A program made the position numbers and the translations under genes. Shown here in pieces: positions 26,802 to 40,596 of a DNA stretch of 64,000 bases (position 1 is its first letter; each line of letters begins with the position of its first letter). The DNA is taken from positions 68,147 through 132,146 of the forward strand of contig DATMBF010000015.1 in the NCBI GenBank assembly GCA_035559595.1, written 5' to 3'. The notes under the pieces are model-generated. The model saw nothing but the letters and a program-made list of their open reading frames with translations, searched no databases and had not been told where the DNA came from. The DNA is from DATMBF01 sp035559595. GTDB taxonomy: Bacteria > Bacteroidota > Ignavibacteria > UBA10030.

Positions 26802-27431
26802 TTACTGATGCTGCTTGATGATCTGGAGATATGAGTTGATGGCGCCCGGTACCGACCCCTTCACAATCAAGAGGTTCGAGTCCGGAATGACCTTGATGAC
26901 TTTAAGATTGCGAATGGTCACTCGGTCATTGCCCATTCTTCCGGCCATGCGCATGCCTTTGAAGACTCGTGACGGGAACGAGCTCGAACCGATCGACCCG
27001 GGTGCACGAACGCGATCCGAAGCACCGTGTGTGGTCATCCCCACACCACCGAAATGATGCCGCTTCACGACTCCCTGGAACCCACGTCCTTTCGACTGAC
27101 CGATCACGTTGACGACATCGCCCTGGTGGAACAGATCAACGCGAATCTCCTGGCCTTTCTTGACCGCTTTCCCGTTGAAGTTCCGAAACTCGCGGATGAG
27201 TCGGCGGGGCTTCACATTCGCCTTTGCGAAATGGCCGGCAAGCGGTTTGTTGGTCGACTTCTGTCGCCGCTCATCGAAACCAAGTTGAACGGCATCATAA
27301 CCGTCGCGCTCTTTCGTCTTCACCTGCGTGACGTAGCAAGGACCTGCCTCGATGACGGTGCAAGGAACAGCCTGCCCGTTCTCATCGAACAGCGTTGTCA
27401 TTCCTAATTTTTTACCGAGAATACCACTCAC
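26802..27431 (-). CDS. rplC: 50S ribosomal protein L3
   Basis: 209 residues from the GTG at 27431. An AAGGAG SD ends 8 nt upstream and overlaps an earlier in-frame GTG (27440), which argues against the longer form. The start reads VSGILGKKLGMTTLF with Met initiation. The GRGFQGVVKRHHFGG and SRVFKGMRMAGRMGNDRVT segments are diagnostic. Confidence 0.97.
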   Translation of the reverse strand: MSGILGKKLGMTTLFDENGQAVPCTVIEAGPCYVTQVKTKERDGYDAVQLGFDERRQKSTNKPLAGHFAKANVKPRRLIREFRNFNGKAVKKGQEIRVDLFHQGDVVNVIGQSKGRGFQGVVKRHHFGGVGMTTHGASDRVRAPGSIGSSSFPSRVFKGMRMAGRMGNDRVTIRNLKVIKVIPDSNLLIVKGSVPGAINSYLQIIKQHQ

Positions 27432-27505
27432 GGCTTCCACTCCTTACCTGTAACCGACAGTCAATGCCGGAGGTTGTACACAATCGTGTTCTTCAATCCC
27501 TGGAA

Positions 27506-27814
27506 TTAAACCTTGATCTCCACATCCACACCTGCAGGCAGCTCAAGCTTCATCAATGAATCGACGGTCTTGCTTGTCGAATTCAAGATGTCGATCAGCC
27601 TTTTGTGCGATCGCGTCTCGAACTGCTCTCGCGACTTCTTGTCCACATGGGGCGACCGGAGCACGGTGTAGACGGTCTTTTTCGTCGGCAGGGGGATTGG
27701 ACCGGAGACCACCGCACCGGTTGACTTCACGGTCTTGATGATTTTCTCCGCCGACTTGTCGATCAAGTTATGATCGTAGGATTTAAGCTTGATTCTGATT
27801 TTTTGACCAGCCAC
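27506..27814 (-). CDS. rpsJ: 30S ribosomal protein S10 (NusE)
   Basis: 102 residues. It is a 30S head protein and antitermination partner of NusB and NusG. It shows IRIKLKSYDHNLID, GPIPLPTKKTVYTVLRSPHVDKKSREQFE. It starts at GTG (27814) with GGAGG 7 nt upstream. A perfect 7-bp hairpin (27829-27846) lies just above the SD, and a terminator separates it from tuf. Confidence 0.99.
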   Translation of the reverse strand: MAGQKIRIKLKSYDHNLIDKSAEKIIKTVKSTGAVVSGPIPLPTKKTVYTVLRSPHVDKKSREQFETRSHKRLIDILNSTSKTVDSLMKLELPAGVDVEIKV

Positions 27815-27828
27815 TGGAAACCTCCGAA

Positions 27829-27846
27829 TCCTGAGAAACCTCAGGA
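27829..27846 (-). promoter_or_regulatory. Perfect hairpin immediately upstream of rpsJ SD
   Basis: TCCTGAG (27829-27835) pairs with CTCAGGA (27840-27846) around a 4-nt loop. On the minus strand it sits a few bases before the GGAGG of rpsJ, so it may affect initiation of the S10 operon's first gene or form part of its leader. Confidence 0.5.
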
Positions 27847-27866
27847 CATGAAACGACTCCGAAACG

Positions 27867-27891
27867 AAAAGGCCCCGCCAGAGGCGGAGCC
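27867..27891 (-). terminator. Intrinsic terminator between tuf and rpsJ
   Basis: A 9-bp stem (GGCCCCGCC 27871-27879 with GGCGGAGCC 27883-27891, one G-U in RNA) has a 3-nt loop and is followed by TTTTCGTTT on the minus strand. It starts 7 nt beyond the tuf stop codon, so it should separate str from S10 transcription at least partly. Confidence 0.85.
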
Positions 27892-27898
27892 ACTCCTC

Positions 27899-29110
27899 TT
27901 ATTCAATAATCTTCGTGACGACTCCGGCGCCGACCGTCCGGCCACCCTCGCGGATAGCAAAACGGAGTCCCTCTTCCATTGCAATGGGAGAGATAAGCTC
28001 GATCGTCATATTGTCGACGTTGTCGCCGGGCATGACCATTTCGACACCGCTGGGGAGTTGAACAACCCCCGTCACGTCGGTCGTTCGAAAGTAAAATTGT
28101 GGACGATAGCCGTTGAGGAACGGTGTGTGCCGTCCACCCTCTTCCTTTTTCAGCACGTAGACCTGCGCGGTAAACTTCTTATGAGGCGTAATGGACCCCG
28201 GCTTGGCGATAACCATACCGCGCTCAAGCTCGTTCTTCTCGACGCCACGGAGGAGCAACCCTGCGTTATCGCCTGCAACGACCTCATCAAGCTCCTTGCG
28301 GAACATTTCGGCACCGGTAATAACGGTCTTCTTATGCTGACCCAGACCGATGACTTCAACTTCGTCGCCAACCTTTGCACGACCCCGCTCGACACGGCCA
28401 GTGCCGACGGTTCCACGACCGGTAATCGAGAACACGTCTTCCACCGGCATCAAGAACGGCTTGTCGACATCACGCTGCGGCAAGGGGACGTACGAATCGA
28501 CCGCATCCATCAAATCATAAATGCATTTGAACGCCGGATCGTCCACTTTGGAATCCGGCCGGAGGGCCGCCTCCATCGCCTTGAGGGCAGATCCGCGAAT
28601 AACAGGGATCTCATCGCCGGGAAACTCGTACTTTTTGAGCAGATCGCGCAGTTCCAGCTCGACGAGATCGAGGAGCTCAGGATCATCGACCGCGTCGACC
28701 TTGTTCATGAAGACCACGATACGAGGAACGCCGACCTGCCGGGCAAGGAGAATGTGTTCGCGCGTCTGAGGCATGGGGCCGTCCGTTGCCGCAACAACCA
28801 GAATGGCGCCATCCATCTGCGCGGCACCGGTAATCATGTTCTTGACGTAGTCAGCGTGACCCGGGCAATCGACGTGCGCATAGTGACGCTTTTCGGTCGA
28901 ATATTCGACATGTGCAGTGGCAATCGTGATCCCACGAGCGCGCTCTTCCGGAGCGTTGTCGATCGAGTCGAACGTTCGGACCTGAGACAATCCTTTTTTG
29001 GCGAGCACCATGGTAATGGCGGCCGTCAACGTTGTCTTTCCGTGGTCAACGTGTCCGATCGTCCCTACGTTGACGTGCGGCTTGCTGCGATCAAACTTTT
29101 CTTTTGCCAT
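27899..29110 (-). CDS. tuf: Elongation factor Tu
   Basis: 403-residue GTPase that delivers aminoacyl-tRNA. The P-loop GHVDHGKTTLTAAIT (about 19-33), DCPGHADYVKNM and NKVD motifs are intact, and domains II and III are complete. It is the only tuf in view; the tRNA-Thr/Tyr/Gly/Thr operon upstream, which in E. coli carries tufB, has none here. It ends the str operon after fusA. Confidence 0.99.
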   Translation of the reverse strand: MAKEKFDRSKPHVNVGTIGHVDHGKTTLTAAITMVLAKKGLSQVRTFDSIDNAPEERARGITIATAHVEYSTEKRHYAHVDCPGHADYVKNMITGAAQMDGAILVVAATDGPMPQTREHILLARQVGVPRIVVFMNKVDAVDDPELLDLVELELRDLLKKYEFPGDEIPVIRGSALKAMEAALRPDSKVDDPAFKCIYDLMDAVDSYVPLPQRDVDKPFLMPVEDVFSITGRGTVGTGRVERGRAKVGDEVEVIGLGQHKKTVITGAEMFRKELDEVVAGDNAGLLLRGVEKNELERGMVIAKPGSITPHKKFTAQVYVLKKEEGGRHTPFLNGYRPQFYFRTTDVTGVVQLPSGVEMVMPGDNVDNMTIELISPIAMEEGLRFAIREGGRTVGAGVVTKIIE

Positions 29111-29161
29111 AGGATAGATCTCCTTGTAGTGGGTCTGATTTCAAAAAAGAAGTTGTCGATG

Positions 29162-31264
29162 TTAAGCCGGAACTGCTTCTTTCCCTTTAACCTTTTCAAT
29201 AATCTGATCAGAAATCGAACGCGGCACCTGTTCGTAATGTGAGAACTGCATCGTGTACAATGCGCGGCCCTGAGTCATGGAACGGAGTGTGGTTGCATAC
29301 CCGAACATTTCAGCTAAGGGCACCATCGCGCGAACAACTTGAGCGTCCTTCCGCGGATTCATTCCTTCGATTTTTCCGCGCCGGGAATTCAGATCGCCCA
29401 TGACGTCGCCCAGATACTCTTCAGGGGTCACGACTTCCACAGCCATGATCGGCTCGAGCAACACCGGGCCTGCTTTTCGTGCCGCCTCTTTAAACGCCAT
29501 CGACCCGGCAATCTTAAATGCCATCTCGGATGAGTCAACAGCATGGAACGAACCATCGAACAGCTTCACCTTCACATCCTCTACGGGATAGCCCGCCAAA
29601 ACACCGTTCCGCATCGCTTCAACGATACCTTCTTCTGTCGGTTTGATGTACTCTTTCGGGACGACACCGCCGACAATCGCATTCTCGAATTCGAATCCCT
29701 TCCCTTTCTCGTTCGGCTCAACCTCGATGACGACGTGACCGTACTGACCGCGGCCACCCGACTGACGAATGAACTTCCCCTCGGCAATGACTTTCTTCGT
29801 GATGGTCTCCTTGTAAGCCACCTGCGGCTTTCCGACATTTGCCTCAACCTTGAATTCGCGTTTCATCCGGTCGATAATGATCTCGAGGTGAAGCTCTCCC
29901 ATGCCGCTGATAATCGTCTGGCCTGTTTCCTCGTTTGTGGAAATTCGAAATGTCGGGTCTTCTTCAGCCAACTTCTGCATTGCCTCGCCAAGCTTTTCCT
30001 GGTCCGCTTTTGTCTTCGGCTCAATGGCAACATCGATAACGGGGTCTGGGAATTCCATCCGCTCGAGGATGATTGGATCGCTTTCGTCGGTGAGAGTATC
30101 ACCGGTTTTCGTGTTCTTCAGGCCAATGGCGGCAACAATATCGCCTGCGTATGCCTCGCTGATCTCTTCTCGGTGGTTGGCATGCATTCGGAGAAGCCGC
30201 GAAATTCGCTCCTTGCGGTCTGCCGTAGCGTTGTAGACATACGACCCGGCGGTGATTGTGCCTGAGTAGATTCTAAAGTAGGTCAACCGTCCCACAAAGG
30301 GGTCGCTCATAATTTTGAACGCGAGCGCCGTGAATTTTTCCTTATCATTCATCTTCCGCACAACGTCGTCGTGACGGTGAGGATGATGACCGTGCACCTC
30401 GCCGTTATTGATGTCCACCGGAGACGGCAAGAAGTCGACGATGCCATCGAGAAGAAGTTGAACACCCTTGTTTTTGAACGAGGAGCCGCACAAGACCGGG
30501 ATGATGCTCACCTTCAATGTCGCACGGCGCAGAACAGCACGCACTTCCTCAGGCGAAATGTCTTTTCCTTCGAGGTACTTCTCGAGCAAACTGTCGTCCT
30601 CATCGGCCACGGCTTCGAGCATCTTGATTCTGTATTCGTTCGCTTTCGGCTTGAGCGAATCAGGAATATCAATGTCGTCCCACGTTGTCCCCTGAGTTCC
30701 CTCGTGATACATCCGAGCTTTCATCGTGATGAGATCGATGATGCCTGCGAACATATCTCCTTCCCCAACGGGGAGTTGAACCGGAACGGCGTTTGCGCTG
30801 AATCGTGTGCGAATCATATCCACGACGCCAAGGAAATCTGCGCCTGCGCGATCCATCTTATTCACAAACGCTATTCGGGGCACTCCATATTTGTCTGCCT
30901 GCCGCCAGACGGTTTCCGACTGAGGTTCGACACCACCGACCGAGCAGAAGAGCGCCACAGCCCCATCGAGAACACGCAACGAGCGCTCGACTTCAATCGT
31001 GAAGTCGACGTGTCCCGGCGTATCAATAATATTGACACGATGGTTTCGCCAGAAGCAGGTCGTCGCGGCACTGGTAATCGTAATGCCGCGCTCTTTTTCC
31101 TGCTCCATCCAGTCCATGGTTGCCGCTCCATCATGGACTTCACCCATGCGATGGACGACGCCGGTATAGAACAGAATTCGTTCCGTCGTTGTCGTTTTGC
31201 CGGCATCAATGTGAGCCATGATACCGATGTTTCTCGTTTTTTCTAAGGGGTATTCTCTTGGCAT
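29162..31264 (-). CDS. fusA: Elongation factor G
   Basis: 700 residues from the ATG at 31264 (MPREYPLEKTRN), which has AGGA just upstream; an in-frame start 14 codons earlier lies in the rpsG-fusA spacer and is less likely. G1 is AHIDAGKTTTTERIL, G3 is DTPGHVDF and G4 is NKMDRAGADF. Domains II-V are complete through the SMTQGRALYTMQFSHYEQVP C-terminal motif. It catalyses translocation and ribosome recycling. Confidence 0.99.
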   Translation of the reverse strand: MPREYPLEKTRNIGIMAHIDAGKTTTTERILFYTGVVHRMGEVHDGAATMDWMEQEKERGITITSAATTCFWRNHRVNIIDTPGHVDFTIEVERSLRVLDGAVALFCSVGGVEPQSETVWRQADKYGVPRIAFVNKMDRAGADFLGVVDMIRTRFSANAVPVQLPVGEGDMFAGIIDLITMKARMYHEGTQGTTWDDIDIPDSLKPKANEYRIKMLEAVADEDDSLLEKYLEGKDISPEEVRAVLRRATLKVSIIPVLCGSSFKNKGVQLLLDGIVDFLPSPVDINNGEVHGHHPHRHDDVVRKMNDKEKFTALAFKIMSDPFVGRLTYFRIYSGTITAGSYVYNATADRKERISRLLRMHANHREEISEAYAGDIVAAIGLKNTKTGDTLTDESDPIILERMEFPDPVIDVAIEPKTKADQEKLGEAMQKLAEEDPTFRISTNEETGQTIISGMGELHLEIIIDRMKREFKVEANVGKPQVAYKETITKKVIAEGKFIRQSGGRGQYGHVVIEVEPNEKGKGFEFENAIVGGVVPKEYIKPTEEGIVEAMRNGVLAGYPVEDVKVKLFDGSFHAVDSSEMAFKIAGSMAFKEAARKAGPVLLEPIMAVEVVTPEEYLGDVMGDLNSRRGKIEGMNPRKDAQVVRAMVPLAEMFGYATTLRSMTQGRALYTMQFSHYEQVPRSISDQIIEKVKGKEAVPA

Positions 31265-31347
31265 ATCATTCCTGCGTCGTCGATGGCGGCACTCCTCGGC
31301 CCGCACCGAACGTTATCAATCAATTTGTCTCTAAACTTGTTTTGTGG

Positions 31348-31815
31348 TTACCACTTAAAATGGGCAAAAGCTTTGTTCGCTTCTGCCATGCGATGCACAT
31401 CCTCCTTCTTCTTGATCGCGCCGCCTTCACCTTGGGCAGCTGCCATCAATTCGGAAGCGAGCTTCTGTGACATCGACTTATCCGAGCGTTCCTGGGCATT
31501 TGTAATAAGCCAGCGGATTGCAAGAGCGGTTCGCCGCTCGGGGCGAACTTCTGTGGGAACTTGGTAGGTAGCACCACCAACTCTTCTTGCTCGAACCTCC
31601 AAAAGAGGAGAAACATTGCCGACAGCCTTCTTGAAAATTTCAAGCGGTTTGTTCTTCGTCTTCTCTTCGATCAGGTCAAACGCATCGTACAGGATCTGGC
31701 GCGCAAGATGCTTCTTCCCACGCTTAAGGAGAGAATTCACAAATTTCGCAACCAGCACATCCTGGAATTTCGGATCGGGTGAAATAATTCTTTTCGGTGC
31801 TCTCTTCTTTCTCAT
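31348..31815 (-). CDS. rpsG: 30S ribosomal protein S7
   Basis: 155 residues. It nucleates the 30S head. It shows FVNSLLKRGKKHLARQILYDAF, EVRARRVGGATYQVPTEVRPERR and the basic N-terminus MRKKRAPKRI. It is 12 nt after rpsL. Confidence 0.99.
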   Translation of the reverse strand: MRKKRAPKRIISPDPKFQDVLVAKFVNSLLKRGKKHLARQILYDAFDLIEEKTKNKPLEIFKKAVGNVSPLLEVRARRVGGATYQVPTEVRPERRTALAIRWLITNAQERSDKSMSQKLASELMAAAQGEGGAIKKKEDVHRMAEANKAFAHFKW

Positions 31816-31827
31816 ATCCTCACCGTC

Positions 31828-32208
31828 TTACTGCTGTTGCTTTGGTTTCTTCGCGCCATACTTCGACCGACCTTGCTTTCGATCTTGTACACCCTGTGTG
31901 TCGAGCGTTCCACGAATGATGTGATACCGAACGCCGGGCAGATCCTTTACCCTGCCACCACGGATCAACACAATCGAGTGTTCTTGCAGGTTGTGTCCCT
32001 CACCCGGAATGTAGGCCGTAACTTCAATACTGTTCGTTAGTCGAACACGAGCAACCTTCCGCAGAGCCGAATTCGGCTTCTTTGGCGTTGTGGTGTAGAC
32101 ACGCGTGCAAACACCACGCTTCTGCGGACTCCCTTGCAAAGCCGGAGACTTGCTCATCCAGCTAATCTTTTCTCGACTATTCCGAACAAGCTGATTGATC
32201 GTTGGCAC
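31828..32208 (-). CDS. rpsL: 30S ribosomal protein S12
   Basis: 126 residues from a GTG start (32208), with GAGGAG upstream. The decoding-centre loops TTTPKKPNSALRK and GGRVKDLPGVRYH keep the lysines at the positions where streptomycin resistance changes occur, so the sequence is wild type there. It is the first gene of the str cluster behind a near-consensus promoter. Confidence 0.99.
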   Translation of the reverse strand: MPTINQLVRNSREKISWMSKSPALQGSPQKRGVCTRVYTTTPKKPNSALRKVARVRLTNSIEVTAYIPGEGHNLQEHSIVLIRGGRVKDLPGVRYHIIRGTLDTQGVQDRKQGRSKYGAKKPKQQQ

Positions 32209-32260
32209 CTCAACTCCTCATGAATGGTTCCATAAAAAACCGCGGCGAAAAAAGCTTACT

Positions 32261-32289
32261 AATGTACGAATTCTTCCGCCAATTGTCAA
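32261..32289 (-). promoter_or_regulatory. Sigma-70-type promoter for rpsL-rpsG-fusA-tuf
   Basis: A perfect TTGACA (-35, 32284-32289) is 17 bp from TACATT (-10, 32261-32266). It lies in the 117-bp rpoC-rpsL spacer, about 50 bp before the rpsL start codon. I see no convincing rpoC terminator before it, so readthrough may add to its output. Confidence 0.8.
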
Positions 32290-32325
32290 TCATTTTTCTC
32301 TTTGTTCACGCCAGTTTCTGATCAT

Positions 32326-35300
32326 TCAGGCGACGATTCGGGTCTTCTTCTTTCGCTTCTTCCCCTCGGGTTCTTCAACGTCGGCAGGGATCTCAGACGC
32401 TGCTTCAGCGGCCGCCGCCCCGACCTCAACCGGTGAAACAATGAGATCCCGGAACTTCCTCTGTCCCGTTCCAGCCGGAATCAGATGCCCGATGATGACG
32501 TTCTCTTTCAAACCGAGCAGGTTATCAACCTTTCCTTCGATAGCAGCATCCGTCAGAACCTTTGTTGTTTCCTGGAAGGACGCAGCCGAGAAGAAACTGT
32601 CGGTGGTCAACGAAGCCTGAGTAATCCCAAGGAGAATCGGCTCCGATGTTGCGGCTTCGGCATCGCGAACCTCAACCGCCTTCTTGCCTTTCTTCTTCAG
32701 GTCGGCATTAATCTCACGAACGAGTTTCTTAGTAACCACCTGCCCGTTCTTGAGCTTCGAGTCACCCTTGCTCACCACAACGACTTTTCCTCGCAGACTC
32801 TCGTTTTCATCGTGTAATTGAGATTTGTCAACATTGTCCCCTTCGAGATACTTCGTGTCACCGGGATCGAGGATTCGCTCCTTCTGCATCATTTGACGGA
32901 CGATCACCTCAATATGCTTGTCATTGATCTTCACACCCTGCATCCTGTAGACTTCCTGGATTTCGTTGACAAGATACTCCTGAACGGCGGTCGTTCCCTT
33001 GATGCGGAGAATATCATGTGGATCAATTGCACCGGCGGAAAGTCGCTCGCCGGCACGCACGACATCGTTATCCTGCACGAGAATGTGTTTGCCGAGCGGG
33101 ATGAGATACGTTCTCTTATCCTTACCGTCGTGACTTGTCACAAACACCTCGCGCGATCCACGTTTCGGTTGACCGATGGTGACCACACCGTCAATCTCGC
33201 TGACGATGGCGGGATCGTTTGGATGCCTCGCCTCGAACAACTCCGTCACTCGCGGCAAACCACCGGTGATGTCCCGCGTCTTTCCGATGTCGCGCGGAAT
33301 CTTCACGAGCACTGCGCCGGCCTGAACCTGTTCGCCATCCTCCACGATCAGGTGAGCCCTGGTCGGAATCGGATAGGTCGCTACCCTCTGACCTCTTGCA
33401 TTGACAATAGCAACAGCCGGAATGAGGTTCTTCTCACGGCTATCGATGACGACCTTTTGGATGTGACCCGTCTGCTCATCCGGCTCCTCACGATAGGTGA
33501 CGTTCTCTTTCAGATCGACATATTTGACCGAGCCGCTGTGCTCAGAAATGATCGTGGCATTGTACGGATCCCACTCATAGATGATTTCTCCCTTAGACAC
33601 CTTCGCTCCATCGCGAACGAGGAGTGTAGCACCATAAGGAACATCGTACTTCGTGAGAGCTCTGTTATCATCATCAACGATGTTGATGACACCGCTGCGC
33701 CCCGAGACAATGAGTTGTTTCTGGCCTTCTTCGCCATATTCAATGACCTTGATTCCTTCGTATTTGACATTTCCGTCAAACTTCGAAGTGATCTGGGACT
33801 GTGCAGCGATCAGGCTTGCTGTTCCGCCGGTGTGGAAGGTTCGGAGCGTGAGCTGCGTTCCTGGCTCGCCGATCGATTGCGCGGCGATGACACCGACAGC
33901 AGTTCCCGCCTCGACAAGCTTACCGGTTGTGAGGTCACGACCATAGCAGCGCGCACAGAGGCCGCGCCGGGAATCACAGGTCAACACAGACCGAATTTCC
34001 ACTGCTTCAATGGAGGTCTCCGAGATCCTCAGAGCCCTGTCCTCGTCAATAATTTCGCCCGATTTCACAATGATTTCGCCGGTCAGCGGGTCTTTAACGT
34101 CATGCACCGAAACGCGACCGAGAATACGCTCAGCCAGTGGCTCTTTAACGTCTTCCCCTTCTTTCAATGCCCCCGTCAACACGCCACGGATTGTTCCACA
34201 GTCCACTTCAGAGATCACCGAATCCTGAGCCACATCAATGAGTCGACGAGTCAAGTACCCTGCATCCGCGGTCTTGAGAGCAGTGTCTGCAAGACCTTTT
34301 CGGGCACCATGGGTTGAAATGAAGTATTCGAGAACCGACAGGCCCTCACGGAAGTTGGCGATGATCGGGTTCTCGATGAGCTCGCCGGTTGCACCGGAGA
34401 GACTCTTCTGCGGCTTCGCCATCAATCCACGCATACCCGCGAGCTGTCGAACCTGTTCTTTTGAACCTCGCGCGCCGGAATCAACCATCATATACAACGA
34501 GTTGAATCCCTCTTTATCATGCTGCAGCGCATCGAACAGGCGATCGGCAATACGGCTCGTTGCCCTGGTCCAGATATCAATAACCTTGTTGTACCGCTCA
34601 CCGTTGGTGATGAAACCGCGGTAATACTGATTCTCCACACTTTCGACGTCTTTCTGAGCTTTGGCGACAATGTTCTGCTTTTCCTGCGGAATGACGACAT
34701 CGTCGATCGAAACGGAGAGGCCGCCTTTCGTCGCGTAGGTGAAGCCTAGAGTCTTCAGATTATCAAGGAACTTCGCTGTCTCCAGATTTCCTGAACGGCG
34801 GAAAACGACGGAGATGATTTGCACCAGTCGTTTCTTGTTGAGGAGTTCGTTGATGAACGGGATTCCAGGCGGAAGAATCTGGTTGAAGAGGACCCGGCCG
34901 GTTGTTGTTTCGATCATCGTCCCATTAACGCGCACTTTGATTTTTGCATGCAGCCCAAGCTTGCCCTGGTCGTGTGCAATGATCACCTCATCGGTCGAGA
35001 AGAAGACCTTCCCTTCACCGAGATCTCCGGCTTTCGACTTTGTGAGGTAATAACAACCAAGAACCTGATCCTGTGTCGGCGTGACGATGGGCGACCCGTT
35101 CGCTGGCGACAGAATGTTATGGCTCGAAAGCATCAGCATTCTTGCTTCGAGTTGTGCTTCGTACGACAGGGGAACGTGAACGGCCATTTGATCACCGTCG
35201 AAATCCGCATTGAATGCCGTACAGACCATCGGGTGGATACGAATCGCTTTCCCTTCGACAAGAACCGGCTGGAAGGCCTGGATGCCGAGTCGATGCAATG

Positions 35301-36612
35301 TCGGCGCACGATTTAACAATACCGGATGTCCGTCAATGATGTGATCGAGAATGTCCCACACCTCAGGTCCTTTCTTCTCCACCATCTTCTTTGCGCTTTT
35401 CACGGTCTTCACAAGACCACGCTCGATTAACTTCCGGATGATATGCGGTTTAAACAATTCCACCGCCATGTCTTTGGGGAGACCGCACTCGTGGAGCTTG
35501 AGCTCAGGTCCAACAACAATAACGGATCGACCGGAATAATCAACGCGCTTTCCAAGCAGGTTTTGACGGAAGCGTCCCTGCTTCCCTTTCAACATATCGG
35601 AAAGCGACTTCAAAGCCCGGTTGTTGTCACTGCGAACGGCATTGACGCGGCGCGAGTTATCAAAGAGTGCATCGACAGCTTCTTGGAGCATCCGCTTTTC
35701 GTTGCGGAGAATGACTTCAGGGGCTTTGATCTCGATCAGCCGCTTGAGCCGGTTATTGCGGATGATGACGCGACGATAGAGGTCGTTGAGATCGGAAGTG
35801 GCAAATCGCCCGCCCTCCAAAGGAACGAGTGGTCGCAACTCGGGCGGAATCACTGGAATCACATCTAACACCATCCATTCGGGTTTGTTCGGAGCAGTTT
35901 CCATGCTCTTGCGGAACGACTCCACCACGCGAAGACGTTTAAGCGCCTCTGCCTTCTTCTGGACGGATGTCTCCTCGCGAACAGCTTCACGCAACTCAAA
36001 GGCAAGATCTTCGATATTAACGCGCTTCAGGAGATCCTTGATCGCATCTCCTCCCATCTTCGCAATGAACTTCTTCGGATCCGCGTCATCGAGATCGTTG
36101 TTATTCTCCGGCAGTGAGGCCATGATCTCAAGATATTGCTCTTCGGTAATGAGATCCTGTTTGGCTAATCCCGTCGTGCCGGGATTCACGACGACGTACG
36201 ACTCATAATAGATGATCTTCTCGAGTTCCTTGGTTGAAAGACCGAGAACATAGCCGATCTTGCTGGGGAGGGACCGGAAGTACCAGATATGAACCACCGG
36301 GACCGCAAGCGCAATGTGGCCCATCCGCTCGCGGCGAACGCTTTTCTGCGTGACCTCAACGCCGCAGCGGTCGCAGGTAATTCCCTTATAGCGTATGCGC
36401 TTGTACTTTCCGCAATGACATTCCCAATCGCGGACCGGACCAAAAATCTTTTCGCAGAATAACCCGTCCTTCTCAGGGCGGAAGGAACGATAGTTAATAG
36501 TCTCTGGCTTTGTTACTTCGCCATGCGACCGCGAGAGAATCATATCCGGCGACGCAAGACTGATGATGATACGCTCAAAGTTTTTTCGAGCAGAATCTTG
36601 TGTTACAGACAT
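32326..36612 (-). CDS. rpoC: RNA polymerase beta' subunit
   Basis: 1428 residues. The N-terminal zinc site is CHCGKYKRIRYKGITCDRCG (about 61-80). The catalytic Mg motif NADFDGDQMAVH is near residue 470. The second zinc site includes CGTIRG and CDSRRGLCARC. The C-terminus is rich in Lys/Arg. It follows rpoB by 68 nt. Confidence 0.99.
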   Translation of the reverse strand: MSVTQDSARKNFERIIISLASPDMILSRSHGEVTKPETINYRSFRPEKDGLFCEKIFGPVRDWECHCGKYKRIRYKGITCDRCGVEVTQKSVRRERMGHIALAVPVVHIWYFRSLPSKIGYVLGLSTKELEKIIYYESYVVVNPGTTGLAKQDLITEEQYLEIMASLPENNNDLDDADPKKFIAKMGGDAIKDLLKRVNIEDLAFELREAVREETSVQKKAEALKRLRVVESFRKSMETAPNKPEWMVLDVIPVIPPELRPLVPLEGGRFATSDLNDLYRRVIIRNNRLKRLIEIKAPEVILRNEKRMLQEAVDALFDNSRRVNAVRSDNNRALKSLSDMLKGKQGRFRQNLLGKRVDYSGRSVIVVGPELKLHECGLPKDMAVELFKPHIIRKLIERGLVKTVKSAKKMVEKKGPEVWDILDHIIDGHPVLLNRAPTLHRLGIQAFQPVLVEGKAIRIHPMVCTAFNADFDGDQMAVHVPLSYEAQLEARMLMLSSHNILSPANGSPIVTPTQDQVLGCYYLTKSKAGDLGEGKVFFSTDEVIIAHDQGKLGLHAKIKVRVNGTMIETTTGRVLFNQILPPGIPFINELLNKKRLVQIISVVFRRSGNLETAKFLDNLKTLGFTYATKGGLSVSIDDVVIPQEKQNIVAKAQKDVESVENQYYRGFITNGERYNKVIDIWTRATSRIADRLFDALQHDKEGFNSLYMMVDSGARGSKEQVRQLAGMRGLMAKPQKSLSGATGELIENPIIANFREGLSVLEYFISTHGARKGLADTALKTADAGYLTRRLIDVAQDSVISEVDCGTIRGVLTGALKEGEDVKEPLAERILGRVSVHDVKDPLTGEIIVKSGEIIDEDRALRISETSIEAVEIRSVLTCDSRRGLCARCYGRDLTTGKLVEAGTAVGVIAAQSIGEPGTQLTLRTFHTGGTASLIAAQSQITSKFDGNVKYEGIKVIEYGEEGQKQLIVSGRSGVINIVDDDNRALTKYDVPYGATLLVRDGAKVSKGEIIYEWDPYNATIISEHSGSVKYVDLKENVTYREEPDEQTGHIQKVVIDSREKNLIPAVAIVNARGQRVATYPIPTRAHLIVEDGEQVQAGAVLVKIPRDIGKTRDITGGLPRVTELFEARHPNDPAIVSEIDGVVTIGQPKRGSREVFVTSHDGKDKRTYLIPLGKHILVQDNDVVRAGERLSAGAIDPHDILRIKGTTAVQEYLVNEIQEVYRMQGVKINDKHIEVIVRQMMQKERILDPGDTKYLEGDNVDKSQLHDENESLRGKVVVVSKGDSKLKNGQVVTKKLVREINADLKKKGKKAVEVRDAEAATSEPILLGITQASLTTDSFFSAASFQETTKVLTDAAIEGKVDNLLGLKENVIIGHLIPAGTGQRKFRDLIVSPVEVGAAAAEAASEIPADVEEPEGKKRKKKTRIVA

Positions 36613-36680
36613 ATGAGGATACCTCCTGGTATCGTAAGAGTTTACACTCGTTGATCAGATCATTGAAAGGACGATCACGA

Positions 36681-40466
<3,786 letters not shown>

Positions 40467-40596
40467 TCCTTTGCTGTGTTGGACAACGAAACGTTATGAG
40501 GAAAGCACAACTTCAAGAACTGCAGGCAGGATCGAAAAAACTTCGAATTTCTTCTCTCTTTCGGCACCTTCAACGAGTTAGCCTACAAGATAGCAC

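Noticed and set aside
27770..29242. A 490-codon open frame antisense to tuf, and similar long antisense frames opposite rpoC (32818-34317) and the dehydrogenase (52786-53892)
   Set aside because: They are mirror frames of highly expressed, codon-biased genes; their translations show no domain and no SD, and the opposite strand encodes unmistakable proteins.
32210..32240. Possible 7-codon leader peptide (MEPFMRS) before rpsL
   Set aside because: It overlaps the rpsL SD and has no SD of its own; too short to support.
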